The notes: generated by a model from the letters alone, not told the origin. Shown: positions 11,760-24,159, numbered from the stretch's first letter. The stretch: DNA of 64,000 bases from Tolypeutes matacus (GCA_026826555.1 JAKSZT010054576.1:13394245-13458244); one strand, 5' to 3'. Program-made: numbers and translations.

Positions 11760-12222
11760 GGTCATGACAGGTTGATCTGGTAGTGGTGGTGCTGATGGAG
11801 GGGATGGTGGTGGTGTTGGTGGTGGTGGAGATGATGATGGTTGTGATGACGGAGGGGGTGGACGTGATAGCGGTGGAGGTGGAGGTGGTGGTGGAGGAGG
11901 TGGAGGTGGAGATGGAGATGGTGGTGATGGTAGAGGTAGTGATGGTGGAGGTCGAGGTGGTAGTGGTAGAGGTGGTGGTGGTGGTGGAGGTGCAGGTGGT
12001 GGAGATGATGGTGATGGTAGAGGTGGAGGTGGTGGTGGAGGAGGTGGAGGTGGTGGTGGTGGAGGAGGTGGAAGTGGTGGTGGTGGTTGAGGTGGAGGTG
12101 GTGGTGATGGTGGAGGTGATGGTAGAGGTGGTGGTGGTGGTGGTGATGATGCATGGGGTGGAAGTGATGGTGGCGGTGGTGCTGATGGTGATGGTGGCAG
12201 TGGTGGAGGTGTTGTTGATGCT
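11760..12222. repeat. GGT/GGA/GAT-rich degenerate triplet tract
   Basis: About 460 bases of GGTGGT, GGAGGT and GATGGT units with almost no C on the plus strand. Long Pro-rich, His-rich and Val/Glu-rich frames through it are composition artefacts. The tract has many closely spaced GG pairs. Confidence 0.95.
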
Positions 12223-13259
12223 GACAGTGAACTTTCTGTCCGGACTGCCTTTCCTCTCCTCTCTTTATCTGGTAAAATTATATCCAAATCTGATGATTTA
12301 GCTCAAAGACTATTACATTTTCACTGATTGCATCCTTGGGCATAATTCCTCCTCATTTGTGTTCTGTAGCATGTTGTTAATGCCCCTACCGTACTTCCAT
12401 CTGCCTTATGCCATCAAGATTCCTGTACCAACTTGCCTCTTCCTACTCTGCATGGGCACCTTAGCCTCCCCTGGCACATATAAAGAGTGGTCATTTCATA
12501 AGTCAGTGTTGATGCTGAATGGGGTAGATTGCTAAGGCAACAGGACTTTCCAACTTGCCCTTCTCCTCTTGCCCCAAAGAAAAAGTGAGAACAGAAGCAA
12601 CTCAATAGGAATCTTGCACCCCTGCCTGCTTCAAGGAGACCTCAAGGCAAACCCATCCACAGCTTCAAATCACTCAGAGCGTAGGGGCGGCGCCAGAAGA
12701 CAAGCTTCATTACAGGAGGGGCCTGACCATCTTGCTTAAAAACAGTGCGTGACAGGTACCGGTGCCAAGCAAAGCAATAGGAGGGCTTGGGAAAGAAGCA
12801 GCCCAGCTCCCTGCTTGCAGACATCATCAGCAAGAGTCCGCCAGGCAGAAACTTGAGTAGAAGGAGTGGGAAGGGAGGGCCTCAGCATACCAAGTGGCCT
12901 GCAGGGACGCCCTGCTTCAAAGCAGAGCTTGAAAGCTGGCAGCCCGTGCACCTGCCCAGCCTGCAGACATGTTTTGTTGAGCTCACAGTCTGGTTTGCTT
13001 GTTTATTTTCACATGAAATCGTTGTCAGTTAAGTCAAGAGACCGCCCATAACAATTCAGATTTCTTACTTAAAAAAAAAAGGAACTGGAAGAGCAAGCAA
13101 AGCCTGGGCATGCAATCCACATGGCAAGAGGGGGCCCAGGCCACTTAGTGAGTCCCCACCGACTTGCTCTACACATTTGTGTCCTGCCCGGCCCCTTGGG
13201 GCAATCTGCAACCCTTGCTTTAAACCACACCAAGATAGAAACGCAAACTTCATGTTGAT

Positions 13260-13350
13260 CAAGTGTATGGGGCTGGGACGTCAGCAGACTTGGCTTCAAA
13301 TCCTGGCTCTGTGTCTGGCTGGCTGGGTGACTTCAGGGAAGGTACTACCT
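13260..13350 (+). mobile_element. MIR SINE fragment
   Basis: TGGCTTCAAATCCTGGCTCT then GGCTGGGTGACTTCAGGGAA, as in the MIR tRNA-derived and core parts. Confidence 0.65.
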
Positions 13351-13489
13351 CTCCCTAAATCCCAGTTCTCCCCTGGGTCCAGCAAGGATGCTAAGGATAG
13401 TGGATAACTGCACATTGAAGGACTCCACAGGGTATGCATGGAAAATGCCTTCTCAATACCTGGTACCTGTCTCCATGACGAAGTGGGGA

Positions 13490-13605
13490 GTTAGCATCCC
13501 CACTTTACAGATGAGAAACTCGGGGTTGGAGGGAGCAAGTGACTTGACCAAGAGCTCCTGGCTCTTGCCCAGGAGTCAGTGACAGAGCCTGGATTCTAAA
13601 GTAAG
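13490..13605 (-). mobile_element. MIR SINE fragment
   Basis: CCCCACTTTACAGATGAGAA, then CAAGTGACTTGACCAAGAGC and CAGAGCCTGGATTCTAAAG, the reversed MIR order. Confidence 0.65.
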
Positions 13606-13799
13606 AGTCTGCTTCCTGCCCCAAGTTCACCACCAATATCCACCCTAGGCGCTTCACTCCTCAGGCCCGTTACATCCAGTGGCAAGAAAAACCAGCCCTC
13701 CGTTTTTGTTATTACAAAACTCAGTGACCAGCCTGATCGTTCAGTCATGTTCTCGCCTCTCCCGCTAGGCTGTGGGCAACCTGGTCTCTATTTCTAGGG

Positions 13800-14400
13800 G
13801 TTGGCACATCATCAAGTCCTATCACCTGTTTGCCTAATGAATAAATAAGCACATCAGATGTCAATCAAACCAGCTATTAGGCACTGAACAGATAAAAACC
13901 ACCAACACAATTTAATAAAAGGAGCTCATTGATGATCTTTTTTGACATTTCCAAAATCTCTCTTGGATGGGTATGGATTTCACAGCAGCACTCAAAGTGC
14001 CCCACACATGGGAATCCCGCAGGTTAAGCCATGTGATGCATACAAAGGAAATCAAGGATCTTCTCCCCTCCCCAGCCCTAAGGTTCAATTCCACCACAGG
14101 CAAAATGAACCCGGTGTTCTTTGGTGCAGATCCACAGTAAATGATTACTTAGCCCACAGAGAAACATCTGTCTGCAAGACTGTGTTAGTTATTATCCCAT
14201 CATAATAAAACAGATTATGCTTTAGTAATGAATAGGACCATAATGGTTTGCTGGCAGTTTAATCAATGCATTCCTCAACTGCAATTGAGCAAAAATAGGT
14301 AGCAGAGGATCATTTGATCTACGTTTTTATTAATTTTGTGCCATTTGTCTTCTGGTTATTTTAATGATCTCCCATTAAGAGAAAATAGGGAAACTCCCTG
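13800..14400. other. Repeat-poor AT-rich block
   Basis: No repeat recognised. Includes CACCTGTTTG, GTTTAATCAATGC and TTTTATTAATTTTG. Possible regulatory DNA, unproven. Confidence 0.25.
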
Positions 14401-14639
14401 AAAAAAAAAAAAAAGTAGAGTCATCTTGCTCCACTTTATTCATTGTTTTGTTTTAGGGCAGAAAAGAGCGTATTCCAATTCACTTTGGGAATGGAGGTTC
14501 CTGAAGCCTCATTAAATGTAGTTCTGGATTGCAGAGAGAAAACTCCCTTAGACCAGACAAGTGTGACAAAGCGATTCAAGTCATGTGCAAGATTAAATGT
14601 GTTGAACGTGGCCTGGTGCCTGCAAAGGAAAAGTCACTA

Positions 14640-14875
14640 TCACTGTCGCTCTCATTTTTCGAGGGCCTGCTAGATGCTAAGCATGATGCTGGACACTCCT
14701 CGGACCTTCTCCTCAGTGCTTGCGCCGATCCCGCAATGGGAGCTACCAGTAATCCCATTCACAGACGGGGATCCGAGAGGTTAAGTGGCCTGCTCACGGT
14801 CTCACAGATAAAGAGTGGAGGTGGTGGGCTCTGCAGACTTGACCGCAGTGTCTCTCAGTATAACCTCATCCACAT
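14640..14875 (-). mobile_element. MIR SINE
   Basis: CCTGCTAGATGCTAAGCATG, CATTCACAGACGGGGATCCG, AGAGGTTAAGTGGCCTGCTC in reversed MIR order. Confidence 0.65.
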
Positions 14876-14879
14876 GAGA

Positions 14880-16090
14880 GGTATGGTTTGTTTTCCAGTC
14901 CCCCAAGACACACTGAGTCATGGTAGAAATTATGCATTTGGGATATTCAGCAGGGAATTATGACAAATGCTTTCAGAGGCATTCTTGTCAGGATGGTGTC
15001 ACTCCTGATCACAGGGTTTCTGGGCTTAAAACGCACTTGCCTGGTGCCTGCAACTGTTTACAGAAAATACGTTTCAGTAAATTTGTACCTTGCGTGCCCT
15101 GCAAGTGACAGCTTCTGTTGAAACCCAGTTCCTGGGTGCCACCACCCCGTTTTAAGCACATACAACCATTCTCTATTATTTCATCAGAGGCTGTACTGAA
15201 GGGGCAGAGGAGCGGGGAGCAAGATAACAAAAGGATATGGGGGGATTATGAAAGAAAACTGGGGGCTGCATTGAGGCCGATGGGACAATTTCATTTCTCC
15301 TCATCCTGAGAATTTGGGAAGCTTCTTCCCACATACCCAGTGTGCTGGGATTGCTCCTTCTCATCCTGCCAATTGCTATAGTCAGGAGTTACTCAGGGTC
15401 CTTGGTATGAGAACAGAGTGGGTGGCGGGGCCTATGAACTAGCAAATTCATGCCCCACCAAGCACTAAGCATTGCTTCGTATGGCCCTGCAGGCGTAGGG
15501 TTGCCAGATAGTTCCATCTCTTTCAAGGGAAGCTGGAAATGCAAATGAAGATCTCCAATTTTTAATGATTAGCAACTGATTCCAAAAATGCAAACAGCTA
15601 GTCTGGCTGGGCCTGGCAGCTTGCCAGCTCTTACTTCAAGGCTAAGGTGAGAGCCCAAGTGAGTAGGATCTCCATGTCTCTCTTCCATTTACTAGCTGCA
15701 TGCCTCATTTTCCTTGTCTGGCAAATGGGGCTGGTGAGCACACCTATTTACTGCTGTTAGAAAAAAATGAGATCAAGTCCAGTCCTTGACTGTCTCGCAA
15801 AGATGGACAGAAGTGGGGGAAACTTGGAAGGAAGTTGAGCGAATTCAGTTCCAGTGGAGCTTTTGAAATAGAAAGAACAGCTGTGCAAAAGTCCTGAAGT
15901 AGCCCAACTATTGGCTTGACTAAGGAACAGAGAGAAGGGAAGGGTGGCTAGAGCTTAGTAGGCAATGGCGGGTTGCGGTGGGCAAGGAAGACAAAGAAAA
16001 GGGCAGGGGCCTCGTCACACAGGACCATGAAGGAATTTGGAATTTTTCCTTAGTGGGGCCCAAGGATATTGCAAAAGTGAGACCTGATTT
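14880..16090. other. Intronic stretch without recognised gene
   Basis: Short open frames only. A weak MIR-like core lies near 15690-15760 and a possible old LINE trace near 15840-16090. Confidence 0.4.
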
Positions 16091-16094
16091 TTCC

Positions 16095-16290
16095 AAGACA
16101 GGGGTGGACAAAATAGGGCCCCTGGCAGCCAGCTTTTGTAAAGTACAGCCGTGCCCGTTCATTTATGTACTGCCTGAGGTTGCTTTCCAGCCCCAAGGGC
16201 AGAGCTGCAGGGTTGCAACCCTGCCTGGCTGGCTCCCAAAGCCTAAAGTATTTACTGTCTATCCCTTTACAGAAAAAGTTTGCCCCCACC
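16095..16290 (+). mobile_element. hAT-type non-autonomous DNA element
   Basis: Belongs to the family with GGGCCCCTGGCAGCCAGC near one end, CCGTGCCCGTTCATTTATGT inside and CTTTACAGAAAAAGTTTGCC at the other. Related copies in this window are at 19255, 27405, 30955 and 55933. Confidence 0.7.
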
Positions 16291-17567
16291 CCCGTTCTAA
16301 CAGAAGCTGAAGGCGCCCAGCTTCCCGTGTCCTATGTACAAATTCGCCATTGCCTTCAAAACTGATTTAATGGTAACAAATTACAAATGACTAAAACTGG
16401 TTTTTGCAGGGTTTCAGCCGACTTTAGGGGATGAGATGGATGGAAAGGTCAGGGGGAAAAAAATGCTCTGACTTCAGCTCATTATAAAATCCTCCAGGCT
16501 GTGCCGCACCCCGCACCCACACACTCACTGGAAGGAAGCCACCAGAAAGTGGGAGAAAGTGGGATGCCTGACAGATATCAGATGCTCAATAAAGGTTTGT
16601 TGAGTAGCCAGTGAGTGAACAATGGCCTTCAGAGGGATTTGGAGCCAGCCTCCCACCTGAGATTTTTTTTTTTACTGACTTGAAAATAAGGATGACAAGT
16701 TACCAGCCCGCTGCCCCCTTTTACCTGGGCTAATAGTGCGCTTGTCTGGAACGGAAAGAACCCACAGTGTCACACAAGTGACACTAGTGGAGCCCCTGAA
16801 TTTTGCCAATGGATGGCATGCAGCGGGAGCGGAATTGGGCCTGAAAGGATATTAGATCATAATTTTAAAATGCTGGGGAGAAAGCTATGATTACCGTCTC
16901 CAGATTCTAATTACACCACCTCGTCTCTCAGGAAGGAAGAGACCTTTTGCCACAGGCACACTTCACAGCTAATCTGAAACCCAACACGAGGGCTCTGCTT
17001 AATTACATGTGCAGTTCCTGAAGCCATGAGAAAGGTCCTGAAAAACTAATTCACTGGCTGTCAGGACAAAGGGCACTGATCTTAAACCTCAAACTCCACT
17101 GGTATCTTCAAACAAGACACATTGCTCTGTGCAGGGAGGGGGCAGGGGGCAGGAACCGCTGCAAGGCAGGTCAACTTGTGGGGTGAGACATTTCCATCTG
17201 GAAATAAAATGAGTACATTCTCTAATATATCTCTGAGCTCCTTTCTAGACTGAGAATGGGAAAAATACTTGAAAAACACAGCTCTGACTCTGGGACCCCC
17301 TAAATAATAACAGTAGTAGTTATTGTTTATTGAGCATCCTTATTTCTGTTTTATGGACATTAAATTTGAGAAGCACCAAACAACATTGATTACTAAGTTC
17401 TGTCAAATGTGTTTCCTGAATTGTGCTCAAATTCAACTATTTCTCTCTCTTGGCTGAACCCATTTGCCAATTCTTATCTGGATTATTCCAAAAGCATGCT
17501 TGTTGGACTCTGCCTACAGACTTGGACCCCCTCCCCATCTATGTACCCACCCAATCTATTTATCTTT

Positions 17568-17628
17568 TATTCCTTCCTTCCATCCATCCACCCATCCATC
17601 CAAACACCCACCCACCCATCCATCCAAA
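17568..17628. repeat. (CATC)n/(CACC)n simple repeat running into an assembly gap
   Basis: CATCCATCCACCCATC-type units run up to the N block, so the repeat length is not known. Confidence 0.9.
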
Positions 17629-17638
17629 NNNNNNNNNN
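17629..17638. other. Assembly gap, 10 N
   Basis: Ten undetermined bases. Translated frames crossing it should not be trusted. Confidence 0.99.
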
Positions 17639-18329
17639 CCTTCCTGGATATTTTAGTTTAATTAGGGAAACAGACATTAAAAAATGACCACACAAATGCA
17701 TGTGTATTACAAACTGGAATAAATGTTATATAGTAGAAAGTAAAGGTTCCCCTGAAATCAGCTCAGCTTAAGCTCATCTGAGGAATGACAAGGGGTTTTG
17801 CAGGACAGGAGTGAGAACAGGGTGTGCAGCATGTGGGAAAGCCTTAGACTGAAGCCTGTTCTTCCAGGGGCTGCAGGAGGCTTGGGAGGCTGCTGGCACG
17901 ATGAAGCATGGGGGGAGTTGGGGATAAGGATGATAAAGGATGAGGCCAGAGAGTGAGGCAAATGAGGCCCTGAAGGCCATTGGAAAGGTGTCCACTCAAC
18001 CTAGGTGCAATGGGCAATCCTTGGAGCATTGCAGCAGCAGAGCAACACAGTTCAAAGTACACAGCCTGAGAGCTGCAGGATGGAGAATCAGCGGGGGTGG
18101 CAGAACAGAGGTGAAAAGATAAGTTATGAATGCATTGCCATAATCCACACAAGAGCTGCTAGAAGAGGAGATAGAGAGAAATGGACCAGTGTGTGATATT
18201 TGGGCAGTAGAAATGAAAGCTCTCCATACTGGATGAGATCTGAGAATGAAAACTGACCTCTTCCAAAACAAACAAGACCGAGCCAGCCCCAATCATGCCA
18301 GAAGGTTCTCATACTAGTAAAGATGATGA

Positions 18330-18560
18330 CGGTAATAAGAGAGTTAATATTTAATGAGCACCTACTATGTATGTGCCAGGTACTTTGCTATGTGCTTTAT
18401 AGGCATCATCTCATTTACTAGAACCTCTGACATTTATCAGATGGGAGAAGTGAGGCACAAAGAGGTTTGAGTGGCATGCCTATGGTCCCCTAGCCAGCGC
18501 CTGATGGAGCCAGGGTTCGACTCCAGAACCCCACAGATTAAAGTCCCATGGTCTTAACCA
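18330..18560 (-). mobile_element. MIR SINE, near full length
   Basis: TTAATGAGCACCTACTATGT, CTTTATAGGCATCATCTCAT, GTGAGGCACAAAGAGGTTTG and CAGGGTTCGACTCCAGAACC in order, ending TGGTCTTAACCACC. Confidence 0.85.
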
Positions 18561-19254
18561 CCTTCCAAGCGGTACAATTTCTGCAGTCCTTGAGTTCACA
18601 AGGACCTGGCCCAAAGTACTATGAGCCAGGGAGCTCCAGAGTAGACACCTTCCAGGAGAGGAACCCCCTAGGGCCACAGATGTATAAATAAAGATTGGAG
18701 GCTGAGCCCCACTGAGTTGCTGAAGTCTTTTATTGCTCTACAAATGCATTATTAATCAGCCACTGGGGCCCTCCCTATAGAGTCTTTTAAATTACAGTTA
18801 AGTTCCTTGATAGCATTCCCTGCACAGCAACAGTGAATTTTCTGTATTCACAGCAATAAACAAAGGGAGGGAGGGAGGGATAACCGGTTAAATGCCATTT
18901 GAAGTCTAGGCTGAGAAAGGGACGGCAACAGCACCTCTAAATTTTCTGGGTCCTCCAATGCAATGCCAATAACGTCCTGAAACAAACAGTTCTGTCAGGC
19001 CAGCGGCAGGAGCCCACACTGCAGTTCCCTCAGGTCACCTTGCCAGGGCCCTCCCTCCTGGGAACTTTCAGCGTGAGCCGGGAGGCCTAGGGGAGCACTG
19101 GCAGGGACTTGCAGCTTGCTTGGGAGGCTCTTGGGACTTCCAGGTTATGAGAGCGTTGACTCCTTCAGGAAGATGGTAGAGGAGGAGCAGCAGATAAGGA
19201 CCTGCGCTTCTGCAATTCTCACCCCAACCTAATGCAGCTGAAAAGGTAGAGTAG

Positions 19255-19385
19255 CCGGCCTCTGTTTTGTAAATAATGTTCATTGGAGCACAGCCACGCC
19301 CATTCAGTTCCATGTTACCTTGAGAGTTAGCACCCTGACCTTAGGCCCTTGCAAACCCTTGTACAGAAAGTTTGCCATTCCCTGC
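19255..19385 (+). mobile_element. hAT-type non-autonomous DNA element, internally deleted
   Basis: GGCCTCTGTTTTGTAAATAA, TTGGAGCACAGCCACGCCCA and GTACAGAAAGTTTGCCATTC are end and middle blocks of the family at 16095. The centre is shortened. Confidence 0.65.
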
Positions 19386-19525
19386 CATGAAATAAAAATC
19401 AGGTCATGCTCCTTTTCCTGCTCAAAACCTATCAATGGCTCCCTATTACCCTAGGATAAAGGTAAAACGCCTTTTCCAGACCTCAAGACCCTTCCAATAG
19501 AGCCCCTGCCTAATGCAGCCAGTCT
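19386..19525 (+). mobile_element. L2 LINE fragment
   Basis: CTCAAAACCTATCAATGGCT, CCTATTACCCTAGGATAAAG and CCTCAAGACCCTTCCAATAG match the L2 3' region. Confidence 0.7.
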
Positions 19526-19544
19526 TATGCCTGCACATTTCCCT

Positions 19545-19685
19545 GTGTGTGTAGACCTGGAACAAATCACCCAGCTTTACTTAGTCTTAGGATCCTAGTC
19601 TGTAAAACGGGGAGAACGAAAGAGCCTATCCTCACTTGGTTAGAGGGAGACTTAAGTGAGACAAAATGCTTTCAGAAGAGCTCAA
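19545..19685 (+). mobile_element. MIR SINE fragment
   Basis: CTGGAACAAATCACCCAGCT, TAGTCTGTAAAACGGGGAGA and GACAAAATGCTTTCAG in MIR order, rather diverged. Confidence 0.55.
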
Positions 19686-20257
19686 GTTTACGGGGCACTT
19701 CCTGGGGCGGGCCTCTGCTTTAACAGGCAACACAGATCATCTCATTCATTCCTCACAACAGCCTACAAGTCAGCTATTATTCTCATGGGCGTGACCATTT
19801 ATGGCTCACACTAGGAAACTGGTAAGAGGGAAAAGGGGAGCTCTTGATAACTGCCGTGGGACAAGCAGCATGAATCGGGACTGTCCAGGGCAAACTTGGA
19901 TGCCCACCGTCACCCCCATTTCGCAGAGAGGTGATGCACCAACTGCCAGCAGGTGGCACAAGCCCAGGCTGGCGGACACTGAAGCTCCTGCCATTCTGCC
20001 CAGCTCTTCTGTACTATAGCACACGGCTCGGCAACAAGTCAGCAATCGAGACACAGTGTAGGGCGGTGATCGGCTCTTGGAGCTGGGAAGAGGGGTCTTC
20101 CGGGGAGAGGGGTCAGCAAGTGCTGAGAAGGCAGAGGGGTGAGGTGGTGGCATTCCACGCCCAGGAATGAGACTGGAGATGCCGACACACCCGTGCCGAA
20201 GGCTCTCCCAGGGAGGCAGATGCCCCAGCCTCAGGCACACCACCCTGGCACTGCCTG

Positions 20258-20478
20258 GAATGGGGTTTCTTGACCTCTGTACTATTGTGTGGACATTTGG
20301 GACTGGATAACTGTGTGTGTATGTGTATGTGTGTAGGGAGCTGTTCTGGCTATTGTAGGACACTGAGCAGAATCCTTGGCCTCTACCCACTAGATGCTGT
20401 TCCAGTTGGAACAAACAATAATGTTTCCAGACCTTGCCAAATGCCCCCTGGGGGCACAATCACCCCCTTGAAGCCCCT
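20258..20478 (-). mobile_element. MER20-type hAT element
   Basis: GGGTTTCTTGACCTCTGTAC, GGCCTCTACCCACTAGATGC and GCCAAATGCCCCCTGGGGGC. A TGTGTA-type microsatellite has grown at 20309-20334 inside it. Confidence 0.8.
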
Positions 20479-20529
20479 GGACAGGAGACTGGAATGGCAA
20501 AATTGGAGGGGAAGGGGTGGTGGATGGGA

Positions 20530-20705
20530 CATTCTCAAGTATGGTCCCTGAGCAGCTGTGGCAGCATCCCTTCAGAGAAATGTCATTTCTTGGGTCCACT
20601 TAGACCTACTAGATCAGAATCTTTGGGTGTGAGGCCCCAGAATCTGTATTTTAAGGGGCCCTCCTGGGATTATGGTGCAAGCTCAAATGTGCAAACCACC
20701 ATCCT
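20530..20705 (+). mobile_element. MER5-type hAT element
   Basis: TCTCAAGTATGGTCCCTGAG, ACCTACTAGATCAGAATCTT, CCCAGAATCTGTATTTTAAG and CAAATGTGCAAACCACC follow MER5A. Confidence 0.75.
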
Positions 20706-21049
20706 TGGTCATGGAAGAGAAATGCTGGAGTCTCAGAAGATAAGGGACTAAGAGTTGTTACCCACCTGAAACCTGATACGTTTCCTTGGGAAGAAAGCAA
20801 ATCTCCATGTGGAAAATGAGGTTGTGTGGAAGCTTCTGACATCCTGTTTGTGAATCATCCAGGACAGAAAGGCATGGTCATAGCTAGCATGGCCAACCTG
20901 AGGGGTAATTTGACGGTATCAATCAAAATCTAAAACGGGCAGGCCTTCTGACCCACCACTTCCTTTTCTCGGATATGCCCTGGCAGCCAGTCTCAGCTGG
21001 GGTTCCCCAAGTGAATTAAGCCCTAATGATCTGAGGTCTCTACTGCATG

Positions 21050-21500
21050 TCATAAATTAACTTTTCCCCAGGCACCTAATGGCCATCGATACGGGAATGG
21101 CTAGTTAAATGGTAGTGTATCCATACTACAGAGTAACAGTCAGCTGTTAAGAAGAATTATATAGGTCTCGACCTTCTGATGTGGATACAGGTCCCAGAAC
21201 TTGATAAAAAAAAAAGCAAGTTCTAAGAAGTAGACGTCCGTTTTATATAATTTATGAATTCCCTAAAACCAAACTCTCTATATTTTTGCAAGATTCAGAG
21301 TTAAGCAACGGTTTCATATAATTTATGAATTTCTCGTCAGGAAACCAAACTCTGTATTTTTGCATGTGTTGGATAAATAGATTGAAATAAACAACCTGTT
21401 CGCAGCGGTTACCTCTGAGAGGAGACTGGTCAAGCTGGATTTCCACTCTGCCCGTGGAGTTTCTCTTTTTTAAGCTAATGAGAATGTACACAGTACCACT
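21050..21500 (+). mobile_element. Old L1M-type LINE 3' region with internal duplication
   Basis: TTAAATGGTAGTGTATCCAT, ATACTACAGAGTAACAGTCA and GGTTACCTCTGAGAGGAGAC are old L1 3' blocks. Within it 21239-21290 and 21311-21364 are a tandem duplication of about 72 bases. Confidence 0.6.
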
Positions 21501-22140
21501 TGGGTAATGAAAGAAATTATAACAAGCCTGCTTTATGCATTATTTGAGCAAGTTTTAAAATTTTTTTAAAAAATGGTGCTTTCCATCCCATTATCTTGTC
21601 TTCTCCCCATCTTCCTACTTGGGTAGCTGGAAACATTAGCAGAGATGTTCTTGGCAGTCTCCCAGTTCCTCAGACAGGTTTTTTTTACTCTCTCTGTGCC
21701 ATGCTCCGAGGTGAGCTATTAATTTGTGCTTTGTGGCTCAGCCTTGATTCTGATTTTAGGGCAACATAAACCCTCCTCAAAATTGTGAAGAGCAAATTAG
21801 TTTACTAATTTCGCCATTAAGAGTTTATTTCAACCGTCTGCTAATCAATCACCATTTTCCATGTTTATCTCCTGTTCAATTTTTACCACAGGGTTCTACA
21901 CACATCAATTTGCCTGATGCTCTTCCTACATATGTTTTAAATTACTTTATCATTGTATAAATTTCACAGCCATTAAAAGGCTCTAATACCAGAATGGCTG
22001 ACATGGTGTTAAAAATTGGATTCAATTCCACGGGGTAATAAATTGTGACCTAAATCCAATCTCTCATGGGTGACTGAAGGATACAATGAAAAATTATTGC
22101 TTTGTCATTTTTACACTAACACAAATATACCACGGCAACT
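21500..22140. other. Repeat-poor AT-rich block, candidate conserved non-coding element
   Basis: No repeat or frame recognised. It holds dense homeodomain-like and AT-rich motifs (CTAATCAATCACC, TTAATTTG, GGTAATAAATTG). Conservation cannot be seen from one sequence. Confidence 0.3.
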
Positions 22141-22324
22141 AGAGACCTGCAAAAGAGTGGTGCACAACCACAGTGGGCTACTTTTCACCCAAGGCGATGG
22201 ATGAGGGTCCCAGTTAGGCTCAGTCCCCCTGCGAAAGCTGAGAACATGCTCTCTCTGCATGGTGAGAAAGCTAAGCTGCGCAAGCCTTCCTTTGGGCAGA
22301 ATGCAGCTGCTGCAAGAGGCAGCA

Positions 22325-22570
22325 GGCAGAAGTGGTTAAGCACCTGTCTCTGGCACCAAGGTCTCTAAGCTAAGAGCCTGGGTCTGCCATGCATGAACTG
22401 TGTGGTTCCAGGCAGGGTGTCTCCTTCTCTGTGCCTCAATTTCCTGGACTATCAAGTAGAATTGTTGTAAGGAGTGAATGAGTTAATGTGGCTAAAGTGC
22501 TTAGAAGAATCCCTGTCCCTTGGCAATCCCTGTTTCAGAGTTAAGTATTATTATTTAGCAGGTTCTTGTT
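22325..22570 (+). mobile_element. MIR SINE
   Basis: GCAGAAGTGGTTAAGCACCT, CTGTGCCTCAATTTCCTGGA, GGAGTGAATGAGTTAATGTG and AGTATTATTATTTAGCAGG in order. Confidence 0.8.
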
Positions 22571-22689
22571 CAGAAACTTCAGCCCCACTGGAGAGTAATG
22601 AACTGCTGGAGAAAGGCCTTAGCTACCATTCCCGTGCATTTTCCTTTATCTTTGGAGAAACTAGATTAGTCATTCGACAAAATTTTACT

Positions 22690-22920
22690 TGCACATTTAC
22701 TAAAGGCATAGCAGAGAGGCTAAGACATGAGCTTTCAAGTCAGACAGAACTGGGTCTGAGTCTGGGCAAGCTACTTGGCTTCTTTAAGCCTCAGTTTCCC
22801 CATCTGTAAAATGGGGTTAGGGAACACACTTTTCTCCAAGGCTCAATGATAGTATATGGAAAGTGCTTAGCTCTGGGCCTGGCATTCAGGAAGTGCCTAA
22901 TAAATGTGAGCTCTCATGCC
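22690..22920 (+). mobile_element. MIR SINE
   Basis: GCTTTCAAGTCAGACAGAAC, TTTAAGCCTCAGTTTCCCCA, CATCTGTAAAATGGGGTTAG and GCCTAATAAATGTGAGCTCT. Confidence 0.85.
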
Positions 22921-24159
22921 AGGTGCCAGAGCTATAATATGAACACCCTACAAAGACTGGTCCTTGCGGCTACAGATGACTCTCTGGCAAGTACAGTAAG
23001 ATGTGATGTGTGCTCCAGCTGAGATGCGTTAGGTGATTTGGGAGTCCACGGTCAGGGCACCTGGCAGAGACTTGGGGAGGCAGGTGTGGGGAGAGGGAGT
23101 CACAGAGGCTTCCAGAAGGAAGTCCCGTTGACATAAATGTTTAACCCTTGACTACCAGGTTATTTGAGAGAGGAGGGAGAGCAAGCTGGTTTTGCTGGTT
23201 TGCACAAAAAGCTGGTGACTAGAAAGTCATTTCATTTTAGTGCTGGGATGCAAATTTTATCAGCAAGTCTCGAAGCAGGCCTTACCTGGGCTCTCTCCTT
23301 CTGCAGGATGTCTCTGTTTTCGGAGCCCTGGTTAGGTGACACACACCAGCTGCATCCCAGGGAAGAAACCACTTGCAAATCAAGAGCACTGTGGTCCGTT
23401 CTCTGGGACTCAAAGTGCCTTGTGCAGGCAGTCCCGGAGGCTGAGAAAAGCATCAACTCAGCCCTGCCCTGGAGGCTTCCGGAACCACAACAAGCTGCCA
23501 ATAGAGAGATGGCCTGTCATTGATTTGTAGCAGGTGCTTGGTAAATATTGGCTGGCTGAATGAACAGAATAATGAAAGGATTCACAAATATAGTATTTCA
23601 TTCAGTATCGGGAGGACAGCAGCGGAGGTGTTTACGCAAACCCATTCTGGAGGTGAGAGCAGGAGCTCGGAGCAATCAAGTGCCTGGCCCGGGGGTTTTT
23701 CAGCTGACTGAGTGGAAGAGGGGATCACAGGTCCTCCAAGTCCTAACCCTAAGTTAGTGAAAAGGCTGGGGCACAGGGCTGGAGGCATTGAGGATTTCTT
23801 TTCATGGCCTGGATATCAAGAGGACAATGGTCCATCCAACAGGAGGTCAGGCCTCCCAAGGGTATACAGCCTGACTCCACGGCTAAGAGCCAGGGGGCTT
23901 CTCCTTGACCCCAGAGGACCCTGTGGTCGGGGCCCAATGGTGGAAGAAGCATGATCTGGAGAGAGGCCAAGCGACCTGTGGCCAGTCTCAGCCATTCTGA
24001 GGACTGATCTTCCCTCTGCTCTCCAGGGACCTCAGTTTGGTCCCAGGGGTCACCTCTGCTCCACTCTTCTTGTGCAAGGCAAAGACACTGATGATCTACA
24101 TCCAGAGATCTTAGCAGATCTGGCTGGGAAGAGGACAGGCTGGCCCACTTGTCATACTC

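Noticed and set aside
11694..12301. Long proline-, histidine- and valine/glutamate-rich open frames on both strands
   Set aside because: They are translations of a degenerate GGT/GGA triplet tract in several frames at once, with no conserved domain or gene context.
19806..20459. 217-codon minus-strand frame
   Set aside because: It spans a MER20 element and unique GC-rich DNA, with no recognisable domain or splice context.
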